From Cryobacterium lactosi (GTDB lineage Bacteria > Actinomycetota > Actinomycetes > Actinomycetales > Microbacteriaceae), in assembly GCF_004403945.1 (NCBI RefSeq), contig NZ_SOHM01000042.1:1-64000 (forward strand): DNA of 64,000 nt. The letters are read 5' to 3'. Below the pieces are notes generated by a model. It saw nothing but the letters and a program-made list of their open reading frames with translations, did no database searches and was not told where the DNA came from. The position numbers and the translations under genes were made by a program. Each line of letters opens with the position of its first letter. The stretch's first letter is position 1. Positions 25,840 to 34,963 of this stretch are shown piece by piece.

Positions 25840-28703
25840 TGCAGTGCCTTCGTTTGGGTGGGTCGGGTGGCCCGCTCGAGGGTTTCGAGCAGGTGTTCGT
25901 ATTCATGTCCGGTGGCCCGGGTCAGCCCCAGTTCACAGGTACGGTTCGTCGACGCATACGCGTCGAACGACCGGGACGTCACAGATGCCGCTTCCCGGGC
26001 AGTTGCTGACGCCGTCAACTCGGGGTGCAACATGCCGCGGTCACCGGCGAACGCACAACATCCCCATCCGTCCGGGATGACGACCTCGGCAGCGATAGCG
26101 CCCGCGATGCGGGAGAGCGCTTCGTTGGTGCCGAGGTGGGTGGATGAGCACGTTGGATGCAGGGCGAGAGAGCCGATTGGGGCGGTCACGGTGAGTAGCC
26201 CCAGCACCCGGTCGTCCACGAACTCGACAGCGTCGATGATTCGCAGGCCGGGAAATCGGCGATCGCTGGAGTGGAGGAGCTTTTCCACCCCCTCGGTGCA
26301 CGATGCCGCGTCGACCACCACCGGGAGCCTCCCGTGGTCGGACGCCTCCCAGAGGGCGGGGAGAACGCGTTCCCGCATCTGGTCGTACCCGTCGGTGAGG
26401 CCCTTGGACTTCCAGGGTGTCCCGCAGCACATGGTCGCGATTCCGTTGGGTGTGCGCAACGGTACGCCGGCTCGCTCGCACAGGTCGAGGAACGCGCCGG
26501 TGACTCCGGGTGCGCCTTCGGCGGGGCCGAACATGGTGCCGATGCAGGCGGCGAAGTAGACGGCCTCAGGATTCTCCTGTGCGATCGACCGGCGGGGGAA
26601 ACCGCCGCCCGGCAGGTCCTTCTCCCACAGCGGCACGGTGTCCTTGCCGATGACCGCGCGGGCTACCGATGCAGCCCCGGTGACCAGGGGTGCGGGGAGT
26701 TTCTTGACGGTGTCCATCACGAAGCCGCCGATGTTGGTACCCGCATCCCAGTGTTGGGCGGCTGCCTTCCAGACGGCTTGCGCGAGGCCGTTCTGCTTCT
26801 CATTGCGCAGGCGGCGAACGAGGTCGCCCGTGTCAATCAGCACCGGGCAGGCCGTGGCGCACATGCCGTCAACGGCGCAGGTGTCGATTCCGTCGTACTG
26901 GTAGTCCGCCTCAAGGCTCTTCAGTAGTTCTGTGTTCCCGGCCGCCGCGGCGTCGGCCATCTCCCGGCGCAGCACGATGCGCAGGCGCGGTGTCAGGGTA
27001 AGGTCCTTGCTCGGGCAGACAGGTTCGCAATATCCGCATTCGACACAACGGTCGACCTCTTTCTCGACCGTTGGGGTGACCTTGAGGTTCGAGATGTGGG
27101 AGCTGGGGTCCTCGTTGAGTAAGACACCGGGGTTGAGTAAACCGGCAGGGTCGGCGAGGCGCTTGACCTCCTGCATCACGCCGTACAGTTCGTCGCCGTA
27201 CTGCCGGCGGACGAACGGCGCCATGATGCGGCCGGTTCCGTGCTCGGCCTTGAGGGTGCCGTCATTGCCCAGGACGAGGTCGACCATCTCGTCGGTGAAT
27301 GCCACGTAGCGCTTGAGCGACGCGGCATCACTGAAGCGTTCGTTCAAGAGGAAGTGGATGTTGCCGTCCTTCGCGTGGCCGAAGATGACGCTGTCCTCAT
27401 AATGATGCTTGTCGAAAAGTTCGACGAGTTGCTTGCAGGTGTCGAGCAGTGCGGGCACCGGCACGGCGATGTCCTCGAGCAGGGCGGTCGTGCCGGACGG
27501 ACGGTTCCCGGCGACGGTGGCGTACAAACCCTTCCGGATGTGCCACAGCGCCGCGCGAGTCTTCGGGTCGGGGCTGAGCTGCGCACCGGAGGCCAGGGGC
27601 AGGCTCTCTAGGAGCGGACGGCTGGACTCCATCCGGTCGAGCAGCAGATCTCGGGAGTCGGTCTGGTGTTCGACCAGGAGGGCCGCGTGAGACTCGACGT
27701 TCAACGCGCGCAGGGCGCCGACGGCCTGCGGGTCGCGCTGGGCGACGCGGAGGGATGTCGCGTCGAGCAGTTCGATGGTCGCGAATCCGGAGGCGACCAA
27801 GTCGGGGAGAGCGCCGGTGGCATGATCAAGGTCGTTGAAGATGAGGAACCCAGTGGCCAGGTGCGACAGGGTCGGCAGGGTGCGGAAGGTAGCGGAGGCC
27901 ACGAACGCCAGGGTGCCCTCGCTGCCGACCACGAGATGGAGCAGAATCTGAATGGCGCTGTCGTGGTCGACAAAAGAGTTGAGCCCGTAGCCCATCGTGT
28001 TCTTGATCGCGTACAGGGTTGCGATGGTGGCCATTGACGCGGGGTGTGCGCGCACCCGGTCGCGGAGGCGGAGCAGGCCCGCGTGTAGCTCGGGTTCAAG
28101 GGCTCGGAGGCGGGAGTCTGCATCCGTGTCGGCGGTGTCGATGACCGCGCCGCGGGGCAGCACGAGAACCGCGGACTCGAGCGTGCGATAGGTGTTGAAC
28201 TCGGTGCCGCAGGACATCCCGGAGGAGTTGTTGGCGACGACGCCGCCGATCGTGCAGGCGCCCTCACTGGCCGGGTCGGGTCCGAGCTTGCGTTTGTAAG
28301 CGGATAGCCGGGCATTCACGGCCCGCACGGTCGCGCCAGGTTGCACGCGCACGCGCAGTCCGCTGTCGAGTACCTCGATCTCCCGGAAGTTGCGACGGGT
28401 GTCGACCAGCACTCCGGCCGTGGAGGCCTGGCCGCTGAGGCTGGTGCCGCCGGAGCGGAAGGTGAGCGGGACGCCCTGTGCGGCGCTGGCCCGCAGCAGC
28501 CCGGCGATGTGGTCGACTCCGGTCGGCGTGACGACCGCCTGGGGGGTCAGAAGGTAATGGGACGCATCATGCGCCTGGCCGAGACGGTCGGATGGCCGAG
28601 AGTGCAGACCGTCCGGCACGACGTCCTCGAGCGCGGCCAGGAGTGCGGGATCAACGGCGGGCAGGCGCGGCGGCATGCCGAGCGTGAGGCTAGTGCGACT
28701 CAC
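25836..28703 (-). CDS. FAD-linked oxidase fused to Fe-S/CCG module (2-hydroxyacid dehydrogenase)
   Basis: The 955-residue fusion has an N-terminal PCMH FAD-binding domain (LTFRSGGTSLSGQ, and GVVANNSSGMSCG), an FAD-oxidase C-terminal domain (AEHGTGRIMAPFV) and a ferredoxin-like segment (CVECGYCEPVCPS, then CAVDGMCATACPV). It ends with a CCG-type domain (MCCGTPWKSKG and GCCAFAGDRGM). This is the architecture of D-lactate dehydrogenase-2 and D-2-hydroxyglutarate dehydrogenase. It would pass electrons to the respiratory chain while oxidising a product such as lactate or glycolate. It begins with GTG and overlaps the dehydratase gene by 14 bp. Confidence 0.9.
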   Translation of the reverse strand: MSRTSLTLGMPPRLPAVDPALLAALEDVVPDGLHSRPSDRLGQAHDASHYLLTPQAVVTPTGVDHIAGLLRASAAQGVPLTFRSGGTSLSGQASTAGVLVDTRRNFREIEVLDSGLRVRVQPGATVRAVNARLSAYKRKLGPDPASEGACTIGGVVANNSSGMSCGTEFNTYRTLESAVLVLPRGAVIDTADTDADSRLRALEPELHAGLLRLRDRVRAHPASMATIATLYAIKNTMGYGLNSFVDHDSAIQILLHLVVGSEGTLAFVASATFRTLPTLSHLATGFLIFNDLDHATGALPDLVASGFATIELLDATSLRVAQRDPQAVGALRALNVESHAALLVEHQTDSRDLLLDRMESSRPLLESLPLASGAQLSPDPKTRAALWHIRKGLYATVAGNRPSGTTALLEDIAVPVPALLDTCKQLVELFDKHHYEDSVIFGHAKDGNIHFLLNERFSDAASLKRYVAFTDEMVDLVLGNDGTLKAEHGTGRIMAPFVRRQYGDELYGVMQEVKRLADPAGLLNPGVLLNEDPSSHISNLKVTPTVEKEVDRCVECGYCEPVCPSKDLTLTPRLRIVLRREMADAAAAGNTELLKSLEADYQYDGIDTCAVDGMCATACPVLIDTGDLVRRLRNEKQNGLAQAVWKAAAQHWDAGTNIGGFVMDTVKKLPAPLVTGAASVARAVIGKDTVPLWEKDLPGGGFPRRSIAQENPEAVYFAACIGTMFGPAEGAPGVTGAFLDLCERAGVPLRTPNGIATMCCGTPWKSKGLTDGYDQMRERVLPALWEASDHGRLPVVVDAASCTEGVEKLLHSSDRRFPGLRIIDAVEFVDDRVLGLLTVTAPIGSLALHPTCSSTHLGTNEALSRIAGAIAAEVVIPDGWGCCAFAGDRGMLHPELTASATAREAASVTSRSFDAYASTNRTCELGLTRATGHEYEHLLETLERATRPTQTKALQ

Positions 28704-30405
28704 GGGAGACCTTGTGACCTGACGAACCCTGCAGGAAGTCGAGGTCGGCGCCGGTGTCGGCGCCCATGACGTGGTCGACGTAGAGCCTTTCCCAGCCGCG
28801 CTTCGGGTTGGCGAACCCGTCGGTGGTCGCCTTGTTGGGGGAGCGGAGGTTCAGCTCCTCATGTGACACATCGAGGGTCAGGCGCCGTTTCGGCACGTCG
28901 AGGATGATGTAGTCGCCGTTTTCCACGATCGCCAAAGCTCCACCGGCGGCGGCCTCGGGCGTGACGTGGAGGACGACGGTACCGTAGGCGGTGCCGCTCA
29001 TCCGGCCATCACTGATGCGCACCATGTCGCGGACGCCGCGCTCGAGGAGTTTTTTGGGCAGCGGCATGTTGGCGACCTCAGGCATTCCCGGGTATCCCTT
29101 GGGGCCGCAACCGCGAAGTACGAGCACGGAGTTCTCGTCGACGTCGAGGTCGGGGTCGTCGATGCGGGCGTGCATGTCCTCGATCGTGTCGAACACGACG
29201 GCCTTGCCGCGGTGGGTGAGCAGGTGGGGGGAGGCGGCGGCGGGCTTGATGATGGCGCCGCCCGGTGCCAGGTTTCCGCGCAAGACCGAGATCCCGGCGT
29301 CGGGAATTAGCGGGGTCGCGCGCACGGTGATGACCTCGTGGTCCCAGATCTGTGCGGAGTCGAGGTAATCCACGAGCGGCTTGCCGGTGACGGTGAGGGC
29401 CGTCGGGTCGAGGAGATCCTTCACCTCCCGGAGCACGGAGAGGAGGCCACCGGCGCGTTGGAAGTCGTCCATGAGGAAGCGGCCGGCGGGCTGCAGGTTC
29501 ACCAGCAACGGCACGCCCGACCCGATGTGGTCGAAGTCGTCAAGGCTCAGATCGATGCCGAGTCGGCCGGCGATGGCCAGGAGGTGTACGACGGCGTTGG
29601 TGGAGCCACCGATCGCGGCCAGGGCGACGATCGCGTTGTGGAAGGAGCCCTTGGTGAGGAACGTGCTCGGGCTCCGGGCCTCGGCGATGAGCTGGACGAT
29701 CAGGCGGCCGGTCTCGTGGGAGCTCTCGAGCAGGCGGCTGTCGGCGGCGGGTGTGCCCGCGAGTCCGGGGATGATCGTGCCGAGGGCTTCGGCCACGAGC
29801 GCCATCGTCGACGCGGTGCCCATTGTGTTGCAGTGCCCCTTGCTGGAGATCATCGATGATTCGCTCTTGAGGAACTGCTCCTGGCTGAGCGTGCCGCCCC
29901 GGACCTCTTCGCTTAGGCGCCACACGTCGGTGCCGCAGCCGAGAGGGACGCCCTGGAAGGTGCCGGTCTTCATCGGCCCACCCGGCACAACGATAGCGGG
30001 AAGGTCGACGGATGCCGCGGCCATGAGCAGGGCCGGGATCGTCTTGTCGCAGCCGCCTAGCAACACGACGCCGTCGATGGGGTTGGCGCGAAGCATCTCT
30101 TCCGTCGCCATGGCCATCATGTTGCGCCACAGCATGGCGGTCGGCCGTACCTGCGTCTCGCCGAGAGACACCACAGGGAGATTTAGGGGAATGCCACCGG
30201 CTTCGTAGATGCCGGCCTTCACGCTTTCCATGACCTCGTTTAGGTGGGAGTTGCACGGGGTGAGGTCCGAGGCGGAGTTGGCGATTGCGATGTGCGGGCG
30301 ACCGTCGAAGGCGTTCTCCGGCAGGCCTCGGCGCATCCAGGCCCGGTGGATGTAGGAATTGCGATCGGTACCCGCGTACCACTCTGAGCTGCGTTGCTCC
30401 ACCAC
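28690..30405 (-). CDS. IlvD/Edd-family sugar-acid dehydratase
   Basis: The 571-residue protein has the family blocks ANSASDLTPCNSHL and LLGGCDKTIPALLMAAAS (Fe-S cysteine), then HCNTMGTASTMA (second cysteine), AAIGGSTNAVVHL and the C-terminal DGRMSGTAYGTVVLH. Family members dehydrate aldonic acids or dihydroxyacids; the neighbourhood favours an aldonate such as fuconate, rhamnonate or arabonate. The GTG at 30405 is chosen because GGAAGAAG precedes it and the protein then has normal length; the frame upstream is antisense to the IclR gene. It is the first gene of a four-gene minus-strand operon, divergent from IclR. Confidence 0.9.
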   Translation of the reverse strand: MVEQRSSEWYAGTDRNSYIHRAWMRRGLPENAFDGRPHIAIANSASDLTPCNSHLNEVMESVKAGIYEAGGIPLNLPVVSLGETQVRPTAMLWRNMMAMATEEMLRANPIDGVVLLGGCDKTIPALLMAAASVDLPAIVVPGGPMKTGTFQGVPLGCGTDVWRLSEEVRGGTLSQEQFLKSESSMISSKGHCNTMGTASTMALVAEALGTIIPGLAGTPAADSRLLESSHETGRLIVQLIAEARSPSTFLTKGSFHNAIVALAAIGGSTNAVVHLLAIAGRLGIDLSLDDFDHIGSGVPLLVNLQPAGRFLMDDFQRAGGLLSVLREVKDLLDPTALTVTGKPLVDYLDSAQIWDHEVITVRATPLIPDAGISVLRGNLAPGGAIIKPAAASPHLLTHRGKAVVFDTIEDMHARIDDPDLDVDENSVLVLRGCGPKGYPGMPEVANMPLPKKLLERGVRDMVRISDGRMSGTAYGTVVLHVTPEAAAGGALAIVENGDYIILDVPKRRLTLDVSHEELNLRSPNKATTDGFANPKRGWERLYVDHVMGADTGADLDFLQGSSGHKVSRESH

Positions 30406-30453
30406 GAGGACTTCTTCCGTTTGTTGAAATCTATGTATAACATGTGGAACACC

Positions 30454-31257
30454 ATGAAAGCTACTGCTCCCGACATCCACACCGAACAGCAGACCGACGA
30501 GCGCCTCGTCGGGTCCGTTCGTGTTCTGGCCGTGTTGACCGAACTCGCGAAATATCCGGAGGGTGTCTCCCTGGACGAGATGGCCCGCACGGTCGACAGT
30601 CCCAAACCCACAGTGCACCGGGCACTCGCCTCGCTGTGCAAGGCCGGCCTCGCAGCGAAGGACGGCCGGGGTCGCTACCTTCTCGGGGACGAGTTCCTCC
30701 GAATGGCGTTCGCCAACCATGAGCAACGACCCGACCACCTCCGTGTGCAGCCGATCCTCGACCGGCTGGCCGAACGGTACGGCGAGACGGCGCACTATGC
30801 CGTCCTAGACGGACACGACGTCGTCTATCGGGCCAAAGTGGACCCCGCTGTCGGTGCCATGCGACTGACGTCGACCATTGGCGGCCGCAATCCGGCACAC
30901 GTGACCGGGGTGGGGAAGATGCTTCTTGCGCTCAAGCTCCCCACCATCGACACGGTGGAGGCGTGGGTCGGCGATAGACAGCTGGAACGTCGCACTGCCC
31001 GCAGCGCCGGAACCTCCCGGGAACTGCATGAGCAGTTGGAACTCGTCCGGGCCCGCGGGTACAGCGTCGATGACCAGGAGAACGAGCCTGGCGTGAATTG
31101 CCTCGCCGTGCCGATCTACCTGACGTCACCCAGCGCGCCCAGCGGCGCGGTGAGCGTCAGCGCACTGGCCTACCGCACACCGCTCCAAACACTCATCGAC
31201 GACTTGTCGGTCATCAGGTCCATCGTCGAGGGCAAGTCCGATGAGGAGCTCCAATGA
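30454..31257 (+). CDS. IclR-family transcriptional regulator
   Basis: The 267-residue protein has the N-terminal winged HTH GVSLDEMARTVDSPKPTVHR and the effector domain with HYAVLDGHDVVYRAKVD, HVTGVGKMLLAL and GVNCLAVPIY. Starts at 30433, 30442 and 30454 are all possible; 30454 leaves room for a promoter. It sits between two divergent arms of the same pathway and overlaps the lactonase by 4 bp, so it probably senses a pathway intermediate and controls both arms. The 50-bp gap to the dehydratase start is A+T-rich and contains ATGT-ATA-ACAT at about 30433-30443. Confidence 0.9.
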   Translation: MKATAPDIHTEQQTDERLVGSVRVLAVLTELAKYPEGVSLDEMARTVDSPKPTVHRALASLCKAGLAAKDGRGRYLLGDEFLRMAFANHEQRPDHLRVQPILDRLAERYGETAHYAVLDGHDVVYRAKVDPAVGAMRLTSTIGGRNPAHVTGVGKMLLALKLPTIDTVEAWVGDRQLERRTARSAGTSRELHEQLELVRARGYSVDDQENEPGVNCLAVPIYLTSPSAPSGAVSVSALAYRTPLQTLIDDLSVIRSIVEGKSDEELQ

Positions 31258-32156
31258 CCGAGTACCACGCACACCCCCAGGCGGGCCAGCGACACGTGCT
31301 CGGCGAGGGTCCCGTCTGGGTATCCGAAACCTCGACCCTCATCTGGGTCGACGTCGAGCGCGGCACTGTTTTCGAAGGGACTTTGGTTGAAGGGGTCGTC
31401 GAACCGATTCGTCAGCTGGATTTCGATGGTCGTGTGGGAGCCGCGGTTCCCAGCGAGGACGGAGACATCCTGGTCGCCACGGAAAACCGGCTTCTTGTCG
31501 TCACGCCGGACGGCAAACGCCTGAACGGGCCCGTCATCGTGGCACCGGGGGTCGCCAGCCGCGCCAATGACGGAGCCTGTGACCCGGCGGGGCGGGTCCT
31601 TATTGGCACCCTTGCCCTGGACGGCCGGGAAGGCGAGGAGACTCTGCATCGGCTGGAGACAGACGGCAGCCTCACCGTGGTCGACTCCGACCTGACCCTG
31701 TCAAACGGCATCGCCTGGTCCCCGGATGGCGCACTCATGTACAGCACCGACACTGCCCCCGGCATCATCTGGGTGCGCGACTACAACGTGGAATCCGGCG
31801 AGATCGGGCCGCGACGTCAGCACCTGCACATCGAGGCTGGATATCCCGACGGGATCTGCACCGACGCACAGGGCAACCTCTGGGTCGCCATCTGGGGAGA
31901 GGGAGAAGTGCGCTCCTTCGACCCTTCGGGCCGCCACACCGACACCGTGTTCGTCAACGCACCTCACGTCTCCAGCGTGGCATTCGTCGGCGATGAACTC
32001 GACACCCTCCTCATCACGACCGCATCCCGTGACCTGGACGGCCCGGACCTCTTGACCTATCCCGATGCCGGCCGACTGTTCCTGGCCGACGTCGGAGCCA
32101 CCGGGATGCCGAGCACACGTTGGGTGTTCGCGGGCACCCGCGCCGCCGTTCACTGA
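31254..32156 (+). CDS. SMP-30/gluconolactonase-family sugar lactonase
   Basis: The 300-residue beta-propeller lactonase has the metal-binding glutamate in LGEGPVWV, the RANDGACDPAGR block (Asn ligand), YSTDTAPG (Asp ligand) and GYPDGICTDAQGNLWVAIWGEG, all in family order. It opens an aldonolactone to the aldonate and so supplies the substrate of the IlvD/Edd dehydratase. It starts in an ATGA overlap with IclR. Confidence 0.92.
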   Translation: MTEYHAHPQAGQRHVLGEGPVWVSETSTLIWVDVERGTVFEGTLVEGVVEPIRQLDFDGRVGAAVPSEDGDILVATENRLLVVTPDGKRLNGPVIVAPGVASRANDGACDPAGRVLIGTLALDGREGEETLHRLETDGSLTVVDSDLTLSNGIAWSPDGALMYSTDTAPGIIWVRDYNVESGEIGPRRQHLHIEAGYPDGICTDAQGNLWVAIWGEGEVRSFDPSGRHTDTVFVNAPHVSSVAFVGDELDTLLITTASRDLDGPDLLTYPDAGRLFLADVGATGMPSTRWVFAGTRAAVH

Positions 32157-32183
32157 CCCCCCTACCTCAACAAGGAGACATCT

Positions 32184-33044
32184 ATGTACCTCATGCGCAT
32201 CGGACCCGCAGGATCCGAGAAACCAGTAGCCCGCATCGACGACGACAGCTACGTCGACCTCTCCGACGTGGTCACCGACTTCAACGAGGCATTCTTCGCA
32301 TCCGGTGGCCTGGCACTTATCGCCCCAGTGGTCGACGCGCGACGTGCAAGCGGGGACGTCAGGAAGTTCGCCGGCGAACGGATCGGCGCCCCCATCGCGC
32401 GCCCGCACCAGATCCTCTGCATCGGGCTCAACTACAGCGACCACGCCGCCGAAACCGGCCAGGCAGTGCCCGCCGAACCCATCCTGTTCACGAAGAGCCC
32501 CAACACGCTGATCGGACCGAATGATGACGTCCGGATCCCGCGGGGAGCCACCAAGCCCGACTGGGAGGTCGAACTCGGCATCGTGATCGGCAAACGAGCC
32601 AGCTACCTCGACTCGGTCGAAGACGCCGCCGACTACATCGCCGGCTTCACCGTCGTCAACGACGTGAGCGAACGTGCCTTCCAACTCGAACGCAACGGAC
32701 AATGGTCGAAAGGCAAGTCGAGTGAGACCTTCAACCCGGCCGGACCATGGCTTGTGACATCCGACGAAATCGACAACGTGCACGACCTCGGCATGTGGCT
32801 GGACGTGAGCGGGGTGCGCCGGCAGACCGGCTCCACGTCGACGATGATCTTCGACCCGTTCTTCATCGTGCACTACCTGTCGCAGTTCCTCGTCCTCGAG
32901 CCCGGCGATCTCATCAACACCGGAACTCCTCCGGGCGTGGGAATGGGGTTCACGCCGCCTATCTGGCTCCAGGCCGGGGACGTCATGGAACTAGGGATCG
33001 ACGGGCTGGGCGCCCAGCGCCAGACCGTGATCGCGCCTCGATGA
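32184..33044 (+). CDS. Fumarylacetoacetate hydrolase-family protein (diketo-acid hydrolase)
   Basis: The 286-residue FAH-family enzyme contains CIGLNYSDHAAETG, the metal-binding E-x-E in DWEVELGIVIG and the VVNDVSER block, then NTGTPPGVGMG. It has a full-length C-terminal domain and follows CAAGGAG. In the non-aldolytic L-fucose/L-rhamnose pathway such enzymes hydrolyse 2,4-diketo-3-deoxy acids to pyruvate and lactate. The dehydrogenase directly downstream (4-bp overlap) would make the diketo acid. The function is inferred from the pathway context. Confidence 0.88.
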   Translation: MYLMRIGPAGSEKPVARIDDDSYVDLSDVVTDFNEAFFASGGLALIAPVVDARRASGDVRKFAGERIGAPIARPHQILCIGLNYSDHAAETGQAVPAEPILFTKSPNTLIGPNDDVRIPRGATKPDWEVELGIVIGKRASYLDSVEDAADYIAGFTVVNDVSERAFQLERNGQWSKGKSSETFNPAGPWLVTSDEIDNVHDLGMWLDVSGVRRQTGSTSTMIFDPFFIVHYLSQFLVLEPGDLINTGTPPGVGMGFTPPIWLQAGDVMELGIDGLGAQRQTVIAPR

Positions 33045-34054
33045 GGGCCTTCGTTCTCACCGCTCCTCGCGAATTCGAGGTGCAGGACCTCGCCCCGCCA
33101 ACGGCAACTCCCGGTAGCGTGGTGATTGACGTGCAACGGGTGGGCGTCTGCGGCACCGACGTCGAGTTCTTCACCGGCGAGATGCAGTACCTCCACGAGG
33201 GCCACGCACGGTTTCCCATCCGGCTGGGACACGAATGGATGGGAACCGTTGCGACTGTAGGGGACGATGTCGACCCGTCGTGGATCGGCCGACGCGTGAC
33301 GGGCGACACCATGCTCGGGTGCGGCGTGTGCCGCCGGTGCCTCGCCGGCAATCAGCACGTGTGCGAGTTCAGATACGAGGTCGGGGTTCGCAACGGGTTC
33401 GCTGGGGCCCTCGCCGAGCAACTCGCGATGCCGGTCAGCGCACTTCATGCCCTGCCGGACACCGTCGATGACGTTCTTGGGGCATTGGTCGAGCCGGGCG
33501 GAAACGCCCTGCGCTCGGTGTGGGGTGCGAACCTTGCCGCGGGCGACCGGGCGCTGATCCTCGGCGCCGGAACAATCGGACTCCTCGCCGCCATGTTCGC
33601 GAAGTCTCGCGGCGCGGAGGTCCACCTGATGGGCCGTTCGGAGCGTTCTCTGAACTTCGCCCGAGCCCTCGGGTTTGATGGAGTGTGGAGCGAATCGAAG
33701 CTGCCCGATCTGCCATGGGACGCGGTCATCGATGCCTCCAACGCGCCGGCGCTGCCGGCGAAGGCACTGGAGCTTGTCGAACCGGCCAAGCGTGTGGTCT
33801 ACGTAGGGCTGGCCGGTAGTCCCAGCGTCATCGACACCAGGACCATGGCACTCAAAGACGTCACGTGCGTAGGCATCCTGAGCGCGTCGCCCGGCCTTGC
33901 CGGGACGATTGAGGCCTACGCATCCGGCGCCGTTGACCCGCGCCCGTTGGTGGCGGCCACCGTCGGACTGGACGGAGTCGGGGCGATCCTGGCGGGGCAG
34001 CGCTTCGACGAGGCCGGGGACGGGCCGAAAATGCACGTAGACCCTCGGATCTGA
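33041..34054 (+). CDS. Zinc-dependent alcohol dehydrogenase (MDR family)
   Basis: The 337-residue medium-chain dehydrogenase has the catalytic-zinc elements GVCGTDVEFF and LGHEWMGTV. A shortened structural-zinc region CGVCRRCLAGNQHVC and a GAGTIGLL cofactor motif follow. The start is the ATG overlapping the FAH stop. It may oxidise C4 of the 2-keto-3-deoxy acid for the hydrolase, or the sugar itself. This is the last clearly chromosomal-type gene before the composition change. Confidence 0.9.
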   Translation: MRAFVLTAPREFEVQDLAPPTATPGSVVIDVQRVGVCGTDVEFFTGEMQYLHEGHARFPIRLGHEWMGTVATVGDDVDPSWIGRRVTGDTMLGCGVCRRCLAGNQHVCEFRYEVGVRNGFAGALAEQLAMPVSALHALPDTVDDVLGALVEPGGNALRSVWGANLAAGDRALILGAGTIGLLAAMFAKSRGAEVHLMGRSERSLNFARALGFDGVWSESKLPDLPWDAVIDASNAPALPAKALELVEPAKRVVYVGLAGSPSVIDTRTMALKDVTCVGILSASPGLAGTIEAYASGAVDPRPLVAATVGLDGVGAILAGQRFDEAGDGPKMHVDPRI

Positions 34055-34067
34055 GCCGGAGGACGAC

Positions 34068-34151
34068 ATGATCACTCCAGTTATGAGCAACCCCACCACT
34101 CCGCGAGCACTCCAGCGTCATCGTGCAGACGAGAGGATCCGCGCCGCATAA
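34068..34151 (+). CDS. 27-codon ORF, possibly the truncated start of a lost gene
   Basis: An ATG at 34068 with an excellent ribosome-binding site (GGAGGA, 34058-34063) opens a reading frame of only 27 codons, beginning MITPVMSNPTTP and ending DERIRAA. It directly follows the dehydrogenase gene, as a next operon member would. The frame then stops just before A+T-rich foreign-looking DNA. The C-terminal residues resemble the beginning of a TetR-like HTH, but that is too short to trust. It may be a genuine small peptide or a gene cut by element insertion. Confidence 0.35.
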   Translation: MITPVMSNPTTPRALQRHRADERIRAA

Positions 34152-34206
34152 GGGACGTCGACCGAACCGGCGTATTCGCGCCTGATGCGAAGATGTCGGC
34201 TACCTG

Positions 34207-34235
34207 TTGACATAATCATTATTATCGGCTAAATA
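34207..34235 (+). promoter_or_regulatory. Strong sigma-70-type promoter overlapping a palindrome
   Basis: TTGACA at 34207-34212 and TAAATA at 34230-34235 are separated by exactly 17 bp. The spacer contains ATAATCATTAT, a 5-1-5 perfect palindrome. This near-consensus promoter is striking in GC-rich DNA. It should drive the unknown gene and the XRE/ImmA gene that follow, and the palindrome is a good candidate operator for the XRE protein. Confidence 0.7.
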
Positions 34236-34306
34236 CGAGCGTGAGAAACGCGACCAAACGCTATACAAAACAACGCAATTTGCTATTTATCCGCTATGGT
34301 TGGCAC

Positions 34307-34963
34307 ATGGAAATCATCTCTGGTGTCGTAGTTGAAGACTCGCTCCTAGCTGTCTTCGTCGAGATGGGCCGGCTGGGTCACAACATCGCACTCGCGCACC
34401 ACAACGACCCGGGGTCCAACGGCTTCACTTTCGGCGTGGACCGGTACCAGCGGTCATGCGAGCTCGTTAAAGACGAGCTTGAAGCCCACGGTTTCCGCGT
34501 CCGAAACAAGGGTGCCGGCCTGCGGGCGACGCGTGATGCGCTGGAGCTGCATTTCGCCACAGCGAAAACTGCAGATGTCGAGGCGTCGTTCTCGTTCGAT
34601 CGAACGACCGACTCGCGTATCGATGCTGGTCGTTCCAATTCGCTGGTCCAATCAACCCTTGACGGTCTCGACCACGTGGCCTTGCCAGGGCGACAGATTA
34701 TTCACACAGTATGGAGCGGTAACTCCACCAACGGCCTCATTGCCGTGAACGTCGGCCGGCTCGTTGTGGAGAACAACGAGACCGTGACGTGGTCGGCGGT
34801 GCGGCGGATCGACAAGAATGGTGTTTTCGAACCGTCAGAGGCCATCGTTATTGAGGGCGCGGCGACAACGTACATCGAACAGCCGATGCCTGAGCTCGGC
34901 CTTGAGGCCATCGCTCGGGAACCGAAGGAATCGAACGAGTCGCGTCATGCAGAGCAGAAGTAG
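34307..34963 (+). CDS. Unknown protein upstream of XRE/ImmA protease
   Basis: I do not recognise this 218-residue protein. It is soluble, mixed alpha/beta, with EIISGVVVEDSLLAVFVE at the start, one cysteine only, and no membrane segment or nucleotide-binding motif. The ATG at 34307 lacks a Shine-Dalgarno. A GTG at 34241 would lie very near the predicted transcription start and could give a leaderless 240-residue form. The 3' end overlaps the XRE/ImmA gene by 17 bp, so the two are co-expressed. XRE-ImmA proteins usually control or cleave a partner in mobile elements, which makes this a candidate partner or effector. Confidence 0.65.
   Translation: MEIISGVVVEDSLLAVFVEMGRLGHNIALAHHNDPGSNGFTFGVDRYQRSCELVKDELEAHGFRVRNKGAGLRATRDALELHFATAKTADVEASFSFDRTTDSRIDAGRSNSLVQSTLDGLDHVALPGRQIIHTVWSGNSTNGLIAVNVGRLVVENNETVTWSAVRRIDKNGVFEPSEAIVIEGAATTYIEQPMPELGLEAIAREPKESNESRHAEQK

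Noticed and set aside
30406-30795. N-terminal extension of the IlvD/Edd dehydratase
   Set aside because: The extra 130 codons are antisense to the IclR gene. Family length and ribosome-binding site favour the start at 30405.
31701-32873. Minus-strand frame of 390 codons
   Set aside because: It is antisense to the lactonase and FAH genes, which have clear catalytic motifs.
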